DNA of 64,000 nt from Streptomyces lincolnensis. GTDB taxonomy: Bacteria > Actinomycetota > Actinomycetes > Streptomycetales > Streptomycetaceae. Below the pieces are notes generated by a model, which was given only the letters and a program-made list of their open reading frames with translations, had not been told where the DNA came from and did no database searches. Both the position numbers and the translations under genes were made by a program. The stretch's first letter is position 1; each line of letters starts with the position of its first letter. Positions 52,254-60,629 of this stretch are shown piece after piece. The stretch is from the NCBI RefSeq assembly GCF_001685355.1, contig NZ_CP016438.1, positions 9,548,001 through 9,612,000 on the forward strand, read 5' to 3'.

Positions 52254-53027
52254 GTGGTGCAGCCGCCCCCAGAGCCCCGCCCGCCGGCCCCCGTCACGGC
52301 CGACGCACCGGGCAACATCGCCCGCCCGCTGCTCACCCAGTCCTGGCTCGACCTCACCTTCGTCCACTGGGCGGCCGACCCGGCCGACGTGGCCGGCCTG
52401 CTCCCGCCGGGCACCGTCCCCGACACCCTGGACGGGGTGACCTACGTCGGTCTGGTGGCGTTCCGGATGCACCGCGTCGGCTGGTTCGGCCTCCCCGGCG
52501 TGCCCTACCTCGGGAGCTTCCCGGAGACGAACGTCCGTCTCTACTCGGTGGACGCGCGAGGCCGCCGGGGCGTGGTCTTCCGCTCGCTCGACGCCTCCCG
52601 CCTGATCCCGGTCGTGGTGGGGCGGCTCGCCTTCCGGATGCCCTACCTGTGGTCGCGCATGGAGATCCGCACCCACGGCGACACCGTGACCTACACCAGT
52701 TCCCGGCGCTGGCCCGGACCGCGCGGCGCCCACAGCCGCCTGACCGTCCGGGTCGGCGAACGGATCGAGGAGGCGACGGAGGCGGAGCACTTCCTCACCG
52801 CCCGCTGGGGCATGCACAACGCCTTCCTCGGGCGGCCGGTGTTCCTGCCCAACGCCCACCCGCGCTGGCCGCTGCACCGCGCCACACTCGTCGCGTGCGA
52901 CGAGGACCTGGTGACGGCGGCGGGGCTGCCGCGGCCGGTGGGGGAGCCGGTGAGCGTGCTGTACTCGCCGGGCGTCCCGGTCCGCTTCGGCCGCCCGGCC
53001 CGCCCGGCGGGCATCCCGACCCCCTGA
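52254..53027 (+). CDS. DUF2071 (YqjF-like) protein
   Basis: A 257-residue protein of the DUF2071 family. Characteristic parts are QSWLDLTFVHWAADPADVAG, LLPPGTVPDTLDGVTYVGLV, FRMHRVGWFGLPGVPYLGSF, PETNVRLYSVD and RGRRGVVFRSLDASRLIPVV. The function of the family is not established; members of Bacillus (YqjF) are linked to sensing or handling of aromatic compounds. Two GTG codons occur side by side at 52254 and 52257, and the first is annotated. It starts one base after the TetR stop, which implies coupled translation. Confidence 0.88.
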   Translation: MVQPPPEPRPPAPVTADAPGNIARPLLTQSWLDLTFVHWAADPADVAGLLPPGTVPDTLDGVTYVGLVAFRMHRVGWFGLPGVPYLGSFPETNVRLYSVDARGRRGVVFRSLDASRLIPVVVGRLAFRMPYLWSRMEIRTHGDTVTYTSSRRWPGPRGAHSRLTVRVGERIEEATEAEHFLTARWGMHNAFLGRPVFLPNAHPRWPLHRATLVACDEDLVTAAGLPRPVGEPVSVLYSPGVPVRFGRPARPAGIPTP

Positions 53028-53172
53028 CGTGGCCCGACTCGCGGCGCCTTCCGCATGTCGGCCGCGATCGGCCGGGCGGGGGAACGGCGGGAGTGGAAGC
53101 CGATCCCCTGCCGGTCCGTGCGATGTACTGCCCTGACCAGTCGAAACACGGCACCCGTACGCAGGAGGGCAC

Positions 53173-53580
53173 ATGAGCGGACCGGTACGCGGCGCGGCCG
53201 TCGCCGTCGTCCTCGCCGCCACGGTCGGCGCGTGCGGCACGGTCTCGGATCGCCGCGACGACGTGCGCGACGCGGCGACGGCCTTCGAACAGCACCTCGC
53301 CGAGGGCGCGTACGACCGACTGTGCGCGGCCCTCGCCCCCGGCACCGTCGAGGAGCTGGAGCAGTCGGCCGGCAGCCCCTGTGCCAAGGCCCTCGGCGAG
53401 GAGGCCCCACCTCGTGGCGGTGACCTGCGCGTGGTGGACGTCTACGGCGACCAGGCGCGGGCGGTGCTCGCCACGGACACGCTGTTCCTCTCCCGCTTCG
53501 ACAGCGGATGGAAGATCGTGGCCGCCGGCTGCACCGAGCGTCCCGAACAGCCGTACCAGTGCCGGATCAAGGGGGGATGA
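53173..53580 (+). CDS. Small lipoprotein, unknown function
   Basis: A 135-residue protein with a lipoprotein signal: MSGPVRGAAVAVVLAATV, then the lipobox VGAC at about residues 18-21. The mature domain (DAATAFEQHLAEGAYDRLCA, ALAPGTVEELEQSAGSPCAK, FDSGWKIVAAGCTERPEQPY) carries a pattern seen in actinobacterial SnoaL-like or DUF4878-type lipoproteins: a short helix pair followed by strands and three more cysteines. AGGAGGG precedes the ATG. It is followed in three bases by the 27-codon peptide gene and then the DUF6766 gene, and these probably form an operon. Confidence 0.78.
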   Translation: MSGPVRGAAVAVVLAATVGACGTVSDRRDDVRDAATAFEQHLAEGAYDRLCAALAPGTVEELEQSAGSPCAKALGEEAPPRGGDLRVVDVYGDQARAVLATDTLFLSRFDSGWKIVAAGCTERPEQPYQCRIKGG

Positions 53581-53583
53581 GCG

Positions 53584-53667
53584 GTGAGGACGATGTTCAC
53601 CACGGTGGTGCTGATCATCGCGGTCGGTCTCGCCTATCTCGCGGCGGTGGGACTGATGCAGCGGTGA
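53584..53667 (+). CDS. 27-residue single-helix membrane peptide
   Basis: A GTG-initiated frame encodes VRTMFTTVVLIIAVGLAYLA and then AVGLMQR: one membrane helix with a positively charged residue at each end. It starts three bases after the lipoprotein stop, and its own stop overlaps the GTG start of the DUF6766 gene (GTGA). The tight packing on both sides supports real translation even though the gene is very short. A role as a small subunit of the neighbouring membrane protein is inference. Confidence 0.6.
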   Translation: MRTMFTTVVLIIAVGLAYLAAVGLMQR

Positions 53668-54383
53668 ACCGGCCCTCGTCCCGCACCACCGCCTCCGGGC
53701 GCGCAGGCCTGCGCGGGTTCGTCCGGGAGAACGGCCTCGGGCTGTTCTTCACCGTCACCTTCCTGCTGACCCTGGTCGGGCAGGCGATCGCCGGACAGGC
53801 CGACTTCAACAACCAGCTGGTCGCGGAGCAGCTGCGGCCGGTCGGACTCGCCGAGTACGTCACCACGTCGGACTTCGCGGTCGACGTGGCGGAGAACTGG
53901 CAGTCCGAGTACCTCCAGTTCTCGCTGTTCATCGGCGTGACGGTCTGGCTGCTCCAGCGCGGTTCCCCGGAGTCCAAGGAACTGCACAAGGGCGGCACCG
54001 AGTCCGACAAGGACCAGCGGGTCGGCGAGTACGCCGGCGAGAACTCGCCCCGGTGGGCCGCGGCCACCGGGTGGCGGCGCGCGCTGTACTCGCACTCGCT
54101 GCTGCTGGTCATGGGGACGATCTTCGTGCTCTCGTGGCTGGTCCAGTCGGTCACCGGCGTGGCCGCCTACAACGAACAGCAGCTGCGCCGGCTCCAGGCC
54201 CCGATGAGCTGGCCCCAGTACCTGGGCGCGGCCGACTTCTGGAACCGCACCCTCCAGAACTGGCAGTCCGAACTGCTGGCCGTCGCCTCGATGGTGGTGC
54301 TCTCCACCTACCTGCGCCAGCGCGGCTCCCCGGAGTCGAAGCCGGTCGGCGCGGCACACGACGCCACGGGCGTGGAGAGCTGA
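53664..54383 (+). CDS. DUF6766 family membrane protein
   Basis: A 239-residue membrane protein made of two related halves. Each half has a membrane helix (GLGLFFTVTFLLTLVGQAIAG and a later LLLVMGTIFVLSWLVQSVTG) followed by a shared pattern: LVAEQLRPVGLAEYVTTSDF / LRRLQAPMSWPQYLGAADFW, then NWQSEYLQFSLF / NWQSELLAVASM, and LQRGSPESK / LRQRGSPESK. This duplicated form is that of DUF6766. The family has no known function. The GTG at 53664 overlaps the preceding peptide's stop. It is convergent with the DUF2264 gene, 25 bases away. Confidence 0.85.
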   Translation: MNRPSSRTTASGRAGLRGFVRENGLGLFFTVTFLLTLVGQAIAGQADFNNQLVAEQLRPVGLAEYVTTSDFAVDVAENWQSEYLQFSLFIGVTVWLLQRGSPESKELHKGGTESDKDQRVGEYAGENSPRWAAATGWRRALYSHSLLLVMGTIFVLSWLVQSVTGVAAYNEQQLRRLQAPMSWPQYLGAADFWNRTLQNWQSELLAVASMVVLSTYLRQRGSPESKPVGAAHDATGVES

Positions 54384-54408
54384 GGCGACCGCCGGGCGCC
54401 GGTGAGTC

Positions 54409-56298
54409 TCACTCGTGCGTCACCCGCACCGGCTCGAACGCGATCCGGGTCCGTCCGCCGTCCCCGGTCCAGGTGACCTCGACGCCGTCCGCGTCGAGCG
54501 TCAGGCCGGAGACGGCCGCGGCCGGGTCGGCTGTCGCGGCCCCGGTGGACAGGGTCGCCAGGCCGACGTGGACGGTGGTGCCCCCGGCGGGGCCGCTCAG
54601 CCGCGGTACCTGGGCCCAGCGGGTGTACGCGGTGCCCTGCGGAGCGCGGACCGTCTCGCTGTCGGCGTCCCAGCCGTGCAGGCCGTGCAGCGTGGAGACC
54701 AGGTCCTCCTCGGGGCCGGTCGCCCACCCGGTCTGGGTGACGCGGGTGCCGGCCGGAGCGCCGATCACCCGGTGCACCCGCAGCTCGTACGGTCCGCGGG
54801 CCACCGTCACGCTCTCCACCCGCAGCCCCGGCACCATCGGCGGGCCCCCGGCGAACGCGGGCCGGTGCCACGAGGCGGCCCAGCCCCAGCCGTCGCCGTG
54901 CCCCGCACCGAGCGGATGGATCCGCCGCCGGACGCTGCGCCGACCGTTCACCTCCACCGCCAGGTGGTTGTCGGCGAGGTTGGCGGTCGACGTCGGCCCG
55001 GTCCGGGTGGAGTACGCCTGCCGCCCGTAGTGCGGATCCTCGGCCTCCGGGTCCTCCGCCTCGTGCGGGCGCACATGGTCGCTGCCGTGGTTGTGCAGTC
55101 GTACGATCCCGTCGGCGCGCGTCGACTGCACCAGCAGCCCCGGTGCGGACAGCGCGAGGACCCGGTCGGCCTCCTCCACCGGCGCGGCCTCCTCGCGGGC
55201 CGTCCACAGCGGATGGTCGGCGGGAGCGAGGAGCGACACGAACGCCTTCGACGCCCAGTACGGCGACGCCGGACCCGAGTACGACTGGAGGGTGGCCTCG
55301 TGCGGGCCGTACCAGCCCAGGCTCAGCAGCCCGTCCTCGGTGAGCGCGCCGCGGTCGAGGAAGTGGCGCAGGCTGCCGCTCGCGAGCCGTCGGGAGGCGC
55401 CGGGGGCCAGCGGTGTGTCGCCGGTCAGCGCACCCAGGCCGACGGCGGCGGAGGCAGCGAAACGGTACGTCAGGGAGCGGCCGAAGTGCAGCGGAGCCCC
55501 GTCCGCGCCGAAGGTCGGGGCGAAACCCTCCAGATGGGCGCGCAGCCGCGGGCCGTAGCGGGCGGCGAGCCGGGTGTCGCCCGCGAGGTGGGCGTCGAGC
55601 ACCGGATACAGGTGCAGCGCCCAGCCGTTGTAGTGGTCGAAGGCGCGCCCGTCGCCGTCGGCGTACCAGCCCTCGCCCCGGTACCAGGTCTCCATCAGCT
55701 CCAGCGCGCGCTCGCGCGCCGCCGCCGTCTCGGCGTCCCCGCGGCCCACGGACTCCAGGAACCCGGCCACGGTGAAGGGGAACAGGTACCAGTTGTTCGG
55801 CGCGGGCGTGTGCCGCAGCGCCCCGCGCAGCCACTCCTCGGCCCGGTCCCGTACGGCGTCGTCGAGGTGCTTCCACAGCCAGGGCGCCGTCAGCCGCAGC
55901 CCGAGCGCGACCGACGCCGACTCGACCATCGGCTGGCCCTGGATGTGGTGGTCGAGGATCAGCGGCCAGGACTCGGTGTCCTCGCGGCCGGGGGTACGGG
56001 TGCCCGAGGCCAGGCCTCGCGCGTACCGGTCCAGCCAGCCGTGCGGGTCGTCGCCGCCGGAGCCCGCCACCCGGAAGGCGGCGGCGAGGAATGTGCGGGC
56101 GTAGCCCTCCAGCCCGTCGGAGCGCACCCCCGACCCCGAGGGCCGTCCGGGCAGGTCGAGCAGGGCGCAGCCGGGTGTGCCCCAGCGCCACGCCGCCGTC
56201 AGGAGCCCGTCCGCCACCGCCTCCCAGTGGGCCCGGGTGTATCCGGTGTACGGGCTCGACTCGCGGTCCTCCGCGGGGAGTTCGAAGGGGATGCTCAT
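54409..56298 (-). CDS. DUF2264 domain protein
   Basis: A 629-residue protein with the DUF2264 pattern: an alpha-helical toroid-like N-terminal part (YTRAHWEAVADGLLTAAWRW, LILDHHIQGQPMVESASVAL, NNWYLFPFTVAGFLESVGRG, EGWYADGDGRAFDHYNGWAL) and a beta-rich C-terminal half. Such folds are shared with glycan-degrading lyases and hydrolases, so it may act on a carbohydrate, but no activity is established. No signal peptide is seen, so it is cytoplasmic. Its ATG overlaps the dehydrogenase stop (ATGA), and it is the last gene of a sugar-import operon, which suggests it works on the imported sugar. Confidence 0.85.
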   Translation of the reverse strand: MSIPFELPAEDRESSPYTGYTRAHWEAVADGLLTAAWRWGTPGCALLDLPGRPSGSGVRSDGLEGYARTFLAAAFRVAGSGGDDPHGWLDRYARGLASGTRTPGREDTESWPLILDHHIQGQPMVESASVALGLRLTAPWLWKHLDDAVRDRAEEWLRGALRHTPAPNNWYLFPFTVAGFLESVGRGDAETAAARERALELMETWYRGEGWYADGDGRAFDHYNGWALHLYPVLDAHLAGDTRLAARYGPRLRAHLEGFAPTFGADGAPLHFGRSLTYRFAASAAVGLGALTGDTPLAPGASRRLASGSLRHFLDRGALTEDGLLSLGWYGPHEATLQSYSGPASPYWASKAFVSLLAPADHPLWTAREEAAPVEEADRVLALSAPGLLVQSTRADGIVRLHNHGSDHVRPHEAEDPEAEDPHYGRQAYSTRTGPTSTANLADNHLAVEVNGRRSVRRRIHPLGAGHGDGWGWAASWHRPAFAGGPPMVPGLRVESVTVARGPYELRVHRVIGAPAGTRVTQTGWATGPEEDLVSTLHGLHGWDADSETVRAPQGTAYTRWAQVPRLSGPAGGTTVHVGLATLSTGAATADPAAAVSGLTLDADGVEVTWTGDGGRTRIAFEPVRVTHE

Positions 56299-57317
56299 GC
56301 GAGGAAGGCCAGCCTTTCGCGTCGTACGGGATGCCGGAACCCGGCACCGGAGGCCCAGTGCGCCGTCTCGGCCACGGCGTGGTCGGCGAGCCGGCGCCAC
56401 TCGTTGCCCTCGGAACCGGCGAGGTGCGGGGTGATGAGCGCGTTCTCGCACCGCCACAACGGATGTTCCGGTGGCAGGATCTCGGGATCGGTGACATCCA
56501 GGACGGCCCGGATCCGCCCCGCCAGCAGGGCGTCGGTGAGGGCCTCCTGGTCGACGACCGCCCCGCGCGAGGTGTTGATCAGCACGGCGTCGGCCGGCAT
56601 CGACTCGATCAGGGCACGGCCGACCAGACCGCGGGTCGCGGGCAGCAGCGGCGTGTGCACGCTGACGGTGTCGCAGCGGGCGAACAGCTCCGCCAACTCC
56701 ACGCGCTCGACACCGAGTTCGGCGGCGTCGGTGTCCGTGACGTACGGGTCGTGCAGCACGACGTCGACGTCGTGCGGGCGCAGCAGCTCCACGACCCGGC
56801 GGCCGACGAGCGACGCCGACAGGATGCCGATGGTACGGCGGTAGTTGCCGACGCTGCGGGGTGTGCCGAGCCAGGTGCGCCGCTGGGAGGCGCGGTAGTC
56901 GCGGGCCCGTTCCAGGACGTGCTTGCCGGAGAGCAGGATCATGGCGAGGGTGTACTCGGCCACCGGCACGGCGTTGGCCGCGGCGGCGGAGGAGACCTCG
57001 ATGCCGCGTTCCCAGCAGGCGTCGGTGACATGGCCGCGCACGCTGCCCGCCGTGTGCACCACGGCCCGCAGCCGGGGCGCGGCCTCCAGCACCCGCTCGT
57101 CCAGCGGCGGACAGCCCCAGCCGGTGATCAACACATCGACGTCGGCGAGGACTTCACGCGCCCGGGAGGTCGACAGGTCGTCCAGCGCGGGGAGCGGGGC
57201 GAGATCGCAGAGCGCGCGCAGCGCGTCGAGCGACTCGGCGTCGAGGACGGCCGCGGCGGCCTCCTGGGACATGGCCAGCGCGGCCCTGGGACGCAAACCC
57301 GGGCCAGGTGTGGTCAC
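56295..57317 (-). CDS. 2-hydroxyacid dehydrogenase (D-isomer type)
   Basis: A 340-residue NAD(P)-dependent dehydrogenase. The catalytic Arg, Glu and His are visible in INTSRGAVVDQEALTDALLA, DVTDPEILPPEHPLW and ITPHLAGSEG. The Rossmann loop is unusual: IGILSASLVGRRVVELL, where the first of the glycines is replaced by Ser. In many enzymes of this group a partly altered loop (GxSxxG) is normal. It would interconvert a 2-keto and a 2-hydroxy acid or sugar acid. Its GTG start overlaps the permease stop (GTGA), and its stop overlaps the DUF2264 start (ATGA), so all are translated from one message with the importer. Confidence 0.85.
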   Translation of the reverse strand: MTTPGPGLRPRAALAMSQEAAAAVLDAESLDALRALCDLAPLPALDDLSTSRAREVLADVDVLITGWGCPPLDERVLEAAPRLRAVVHTAGSVRGHVTDACWERGIEVSSAAAANAVPVAEYTLAMILLSGKHVLERARDYRASQRRTWLGTPRSVGNYRRTIGILSASLVGRRVVELLRPHDVDVVLHDPYVTDTDAAELGVERVELAELFARCDTVSVHTPLLPATRGLVGRALIESMPADAVLINTSRGAVVDQEALTDALLAGRIRAVLDVTDPEILPPEHPLWRCENALITPHLAGSEGNEWRRLADHAVAETAHWASGAGFRHPVRRERLAFLA

Positions 57318-58177
57318 TTGACGGCTCCCGCGGTCAGACCGGCCCGCCAGAACCGCTGGAGCAGGACGAAGGCCAGGATCAGCGGCACGACGGCGAGCAG
57401 CGAACCCGTGATCACCACGGAGTAGTACTCGGGGGAGACCGACGCCGAGCTGTTCCACTGGTACAGGCCCAGACTGACCGGATACAGGTCCTGGTTCGAC
57501 AGCATCACCATCGGCAGGAAGAAGTTGTTCCAGATCGCGGTGAGCTGGAACAGGAAGACGGTCACCAGACCGGGGCCGAGCATCCGCAGCGCCACCCTGA
57601 AGTAGGCGACCAGTTCGCCCGCGCCGTCGATGCGCGCCGCCTCCAGCACCTCGTCGGGGACGTATCCCTGGCTGAAGATCCGGCCGAGGTAGACCCCGAA
57701 CGGATTGAACAGGACCGGGATGAACACCGCCCAGAAGGTGTTGACCACGCCGGCCTCGGACGCCATCAGGTAGAGCGGCAGCGCCAGCACGGTCTGCGGC
57801 ACCATCACCGCCGCCAGGACCAGACCGAACATCTTCTCCTTGTGCCGGAAGCGGTACTTGTCGAAGGCGTACCCGCAGGCGACGCTGATCAGGGCACCGA
57901 GCGCGGCGCCGAGGACCGCGTACAGCAGGCTGTTGACGTACCAGCGGCTGTACAGCCCGCCGTCCATGGCGAACAGGTCGCGCACGTTCTGCGCGAGCGA
58001 GAAGTCGCCCAGCGACAGCAGATCGCTGCTGAACAGCGCGTCCCGGTCCTTCGACGCGGCGAGCACCAGCCACAGGCCCGGCAGCACGGTGTAGAGCACG
58101 GAGATCGCGACGACCACGTTGACGGTCGCACGGCCCAGCAGCCGGGGGCGCAGCAGGGTGCTGTCATGGGCGCTCAT
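57314..58177 (-). CDS. Carbohydrate ABC transporter permease (second subunit)
   Basis: A 287-residue MalG-type permease with six membrane helices. The EAA loop that contacts the ATPase reads EAARIDGAGELVAYFRVALR. Helices include ATVNVVVAISVLYTVLPGLW, LVLAAVMVPQTVLALPLYLM and VITGSLLAVVPLILAFVLLQ. It pairs with the MalF-type subunit encoded just upstream. Its ATG overlaps the stop of that gene (ATGA). No ATPase gene is adjacent; Streptomyces importers of this kind commonly use a shared ATPase such as MsiK. Confidence 0.93.
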   Translation of the reverse strand: MSAHDSTLLRPRLLGRATVNVVVAISVLYTVLPGLWLVLAASKDRDALFSSDLLSLGDFSLAQNVRDLFAMDGGLYSRWYVNSLLYAVLGAALGALISVACGYAFDKYRFRHKEKMFGLVLAAVMVPQTVLALPLYLMASEAGVVNTFWAVFIPVLFNPFGVYLGRIFSQGYVPDEVLEAARIDGAGELVAYFRVALRMLGPGLVTVFLFQLTAIWNNFFLPMVMLSNQDLYPVSLGLYQWNSSASVSPEYYSVVITGSLLAVVPLILAFVLLQRFWRAGLTAGAVK

Positions 58178-59151
58178 CGGGCCTCCTGGGCGTCGGCGCG
58201 GCTGGTCCAGCGGGTGACGCCGTAGGACAGGGCGATCGTGCACAGCAGCAGGACGACCGAGGCGGCCGCCGCCAGGCTGTAGTTGTTGCGGGTGAACGCC
58301 GCGTCGTAGATGTACATGCTCGGCGAGAACCGGGAGCTGATCATGGGGGAGGAGAGGTTGAGCAGCATCGGCTCGGTGAACAGCTGGAGTGCCCAGATCA
58401 GCGTGAAGATCGAGACCATCACGATCGAGGCGCGCACCAGCGGTGTCTTGACCTGGAGCGCGGTGCGCACCGGTCCGGCGCCGTCGACGACGGACGCCTC
58501 GATCACCTCGCGGGGCACGGCCTGGAGAGCGGCGTAGAAGACCACCATGTTGTAGCCGAGGTTGCTCCACAGGGCGATGTTCACGATGGACGGGATGACG
58601 GTGTGCACGCCCAGGAAGTCGATCGTGATGTCGGCCTTCGCGAACAGCTCGATGATCGGGCTGATGCCGGGCGTGTACAGGTAGAGCCAGATCAGCGCGG
58701 CGATGATCCCGGGCACCGCGTGCGGCAGGAACAGCCCCAACTGCGCCCAGGCGCGCAGCCGTACGACACCGGAGTCCAGCAGCAGCGCCAGGACGAGCGC
58801 CCCGACGACCATGAGCGGGAGGTAGATCAGGCAGTACAGGGCGACGGTGCCGAGGCCGCCGAGGAAGGTGGGGTCGGTCAGGACCGCCGCGTAGCTGCGC
58901 AGGCCGACGAAGACGGTGCGCTCGGGGCCGAAGCCGAGACCGGGCTGGTCGTCGCTGAAGAAGCTGAGGTAGACGGCCGTGCCGACGGGGATCAGGAAGA
59001 CGGTGACCAGCAGGACGAAGAAGGGCGTCATCAGCACACCGCAGGCGGCGAGCCGGCGACGCCGGGCCGCCTTGCGGGCGCGGAGCCCGGCGACGGGCGC
59101 GGTGGGCGGCGGGGCCGTGGCCGGCGCGGGCTGCTGGGTGGTCGCGGTCAT
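58174..59151 (-). CDS. Carbohydrate ABC transporter permease (first subunit)
   Basis: A 325-residue MalF-type permease. A Pro/Ala-rich cytoplasmic leader and RKAARRRRLA precede the first helix (CGVLMTPFFVLLVTVFLIPV). The EAA loop is EASVVDGAGPVRTALQVKTP. About six helices follow. Together with the second permease and the binding protein at 59179 it forms the membrane part of a sugar importer. The gene follows the binding-protein gene by 27 bases. Confidence 0.92.
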   Translation of the reverse strand: MTATTQQPAPATAPPPTAPVAGLRARKAARRRRLAACGVLMTPFFVLLVTVFLIPVGTAVYLSFFSDDQPGLGFGPERTVFVGLRSYAAVLTDPTFLGGLGTVALYCLIYLPLMVVGALVLALLLDSGVVRLRAWAQLGLFLPHAVPGIIAALIWLYLYTPGISPIIELFAKADITIDFLGVHTVIPSIVNIALWSNLGYNMVVFYAALQAVPREVIEASVVDGAGPVRTALQVKTPLVRASIVMVSIFTLIWALQLFTEPMLLNLSSPMISSRFSPSMYIYDAAFTRNNYSLAAAASVVLLLCTIALSYGVTRWTSRADAQEAR

Positions 59152-59178
59152 GGGGGTGTCACCTGCCTTTCGGGCGGC

Positions 59179-60507
59179 TCAGGTGGTGTGCTCGGTGGTG
59201 GACAGGCCCAGGGCCTTCAGGTCGGGCATGGTCCCTTCCTGGGCGGTGCGCAGGGACTCCACGAGCGAGCCCTGGCCGGCACTGGCGCGGGCGAAGGCGT
59301 CCTGCATGACCTTCTGCGTGGCGGTCATCCGCGGTCCCCACACCCAGCCGTCGCGGATCTTGGCGGCCTCCTGCTCGAACAGTTCGTAGATGTCCTGGCC
59401 GCCGTAGTACGACCGGTCGAAGGCCTCGCGTCCGACGGCGATCAGGTCCGAGACCGCCGGGTACTGGCTGCTGGTGCCGCTGGAGAGCCGGGCGCGCAGG
59501 GCGTCCGGGTGGGAGACCTGCCACTCGATGAACTCCATCGCGGCCTCGGGGTGCCGGCAGTCCTTGGTGACGGCGAACGTGGAGCCGCCGTGCGTGCCGA
59601 CGGCCGGCCGGGCGGTGTCCCACTGGGGCAGCGGCGCGATCCGCCACTGGCCCTTCTGGCCGGGCCGCGCGTTCATCTGCGCGCCCGCGTCCCAGGCGCC
59701 GCTGAGGCGGGTCAGCACCAGCCCGTTGCCGATCTGGGCGTCGGACTGCCGGCTCTCCACGGCGTTCATGAAGATGTCGTCCCGGTCGATGAGCCCCTGC
59801 CAGTAGGCGGCCACGCGCCGGCTGGGCGCGTCGGCGAGGGACACGTTCCAGGCCCCCCGGCCGGTGTCGAACCACCGCGCGCCCGCCTGCCAGGCGTAGG
59901 CGGCGAACTGGGTCATCCCGTCCGTGGGGAAGAGCACCAGACGCCGGTCGGACACCTTGCGGCGCACGGCGCGGGCCAGCTCGGCGAACTCGTCCCAGGT
60001 GCGCGGCACCTTCAGGCCGTACCGGTCGAACAGGTCGGTGCGGTAGTGCATGACCATCGGCTCGACGTCCAGCGGGACACTGAAGGTGCGTTTCTCGAAG
60101 GTGGTCAGGCCGAGCGCCTGGGGCAGCAGTTTGGCGCGCAGGGTGTCGCTGACGAGGTCCGTGATGTCGCGGGCGACGCCGTCGATGGCGAAGCCGGGGA
60201 CCTGCGGGTACTCGATGGTGGCGACGTCGGGGGAGTTGCCGGCCCGGGCCGCGTTGCTGAGTTTGGCGTAACCGCCCTGTCCCCCGGAGGGGATCTGCTG
60301 GAAGTCGACCTGGATACGGTCGTGTGTCTTGTTGAAGGCGTCGACCACCTCCTGGCTGCCGCGCAGGGCGGACCAGAACGTGATGACCGTCTTGCCGGTG
60401 CTGCTCACTTGGGCATCCGACGATCCGCTACAGGCGCTCACGGCTCCTGACAGCGGCACGGCGGCCGTCGCGGCGAGCACCGACCGACGGCTGGGTCGAC
60501 CGGGCAT
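59179..60507 (-). CDS. Extracellular sugar-binding lipoprotein of the ABC importer
   Basis: A 442-residue solute-binding protein of the MalE/UgpB type. The signal has a twin-arginine-like RRSVLAATAAVPLSGAVSAC, in which the final cysteine is the lipobox residue. The mature protein begins VITFWSALRGSQEVVDAFNK, typical of family 1 sugar-binding proteins, with GYAKLSNAARAGNSPDVATI and MVMHYRTDLFDRYGLKVPRT next. GGGAGG precedes the ATG at 60507. It is the first gene after the regulator and is co-directional with the two permease genes. The ligand is unknown; an oligosaccharide is likely. Confidence 0.93.
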   Translation of the reverse strand: MPGRPSRRSVLAATAAVPLSGAVSACSGSSDAQVSSTGKTVITFWSALRGSQEVVDAFNKTHDRIQVDFQQIPSGGQGGYAKLSNAARAGNSPDVATIEYPQVPGFAIDGVARDITDLVSDTLRAKLLPQALGLTTFEKRTFSVPLDVEPMVMHYRTDLFDRYGLKVPRTWDEFAELARAVRRKVSDRRLVLFPTDGMTQFAAYAWQAGARWFDTGRGAWNVSLADAPSRRVAAYWQGLIDRDDIFMNAVESRQSDAQIGNGLVLTRLSGAWDAGAQMNARPGQKGQWRIAPLPQWDTARPAVGTHGGSTFAVTKDCRHPEAAMEFIEWQVSHPDALRARLSSGTSSQYPAVSDLIAVGREAFDRSYYGGQDIYELFEQEAAKIRDGWVWGPRMTATQKVMQDAFARASAGQGSLVESLRTAQEGTMPDLKALGLSTTEHTT

Positions 60508-60587
60508 GGGCGCCTCCCGCGGCTCCGCGTGTCTTTGGGGGACACGACTGTTCGGGACACGGGAATCCTCGACGCGTCGACCACAAA

Positions 60588-60625
60588 CGGTCAAGAGAGC
60601 GATCAGAAGAAAATAAAGCGGTCAA
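60588..60625. promoter_or_regulatory. Repeated CGGTCAA motif upstream of the importer operon
   Basis: CGGTCAA occurs at 60588-60594 and 60619-60625, 31 bases apart or about three helical turns, within the AT-richer region before the binding-protein gene. The second copy extends to GGTCAAACG, and CGTTTGATC, the same motif inverted with one change, occurs at 61759-61767 just upstream of the regulator gene. These may be sites of the hybrid regulator. Confidence 0.35.
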
Positions 60626-60629
60626 ACGC

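Noticed and set aside
60569..60580. TCGACGCGTCGA as an operator for the importer regulator
   Set aside because: A 12-bp palindrome of CG-rich bases is not rare at this base composition, and no second copy was seen near the regulator.
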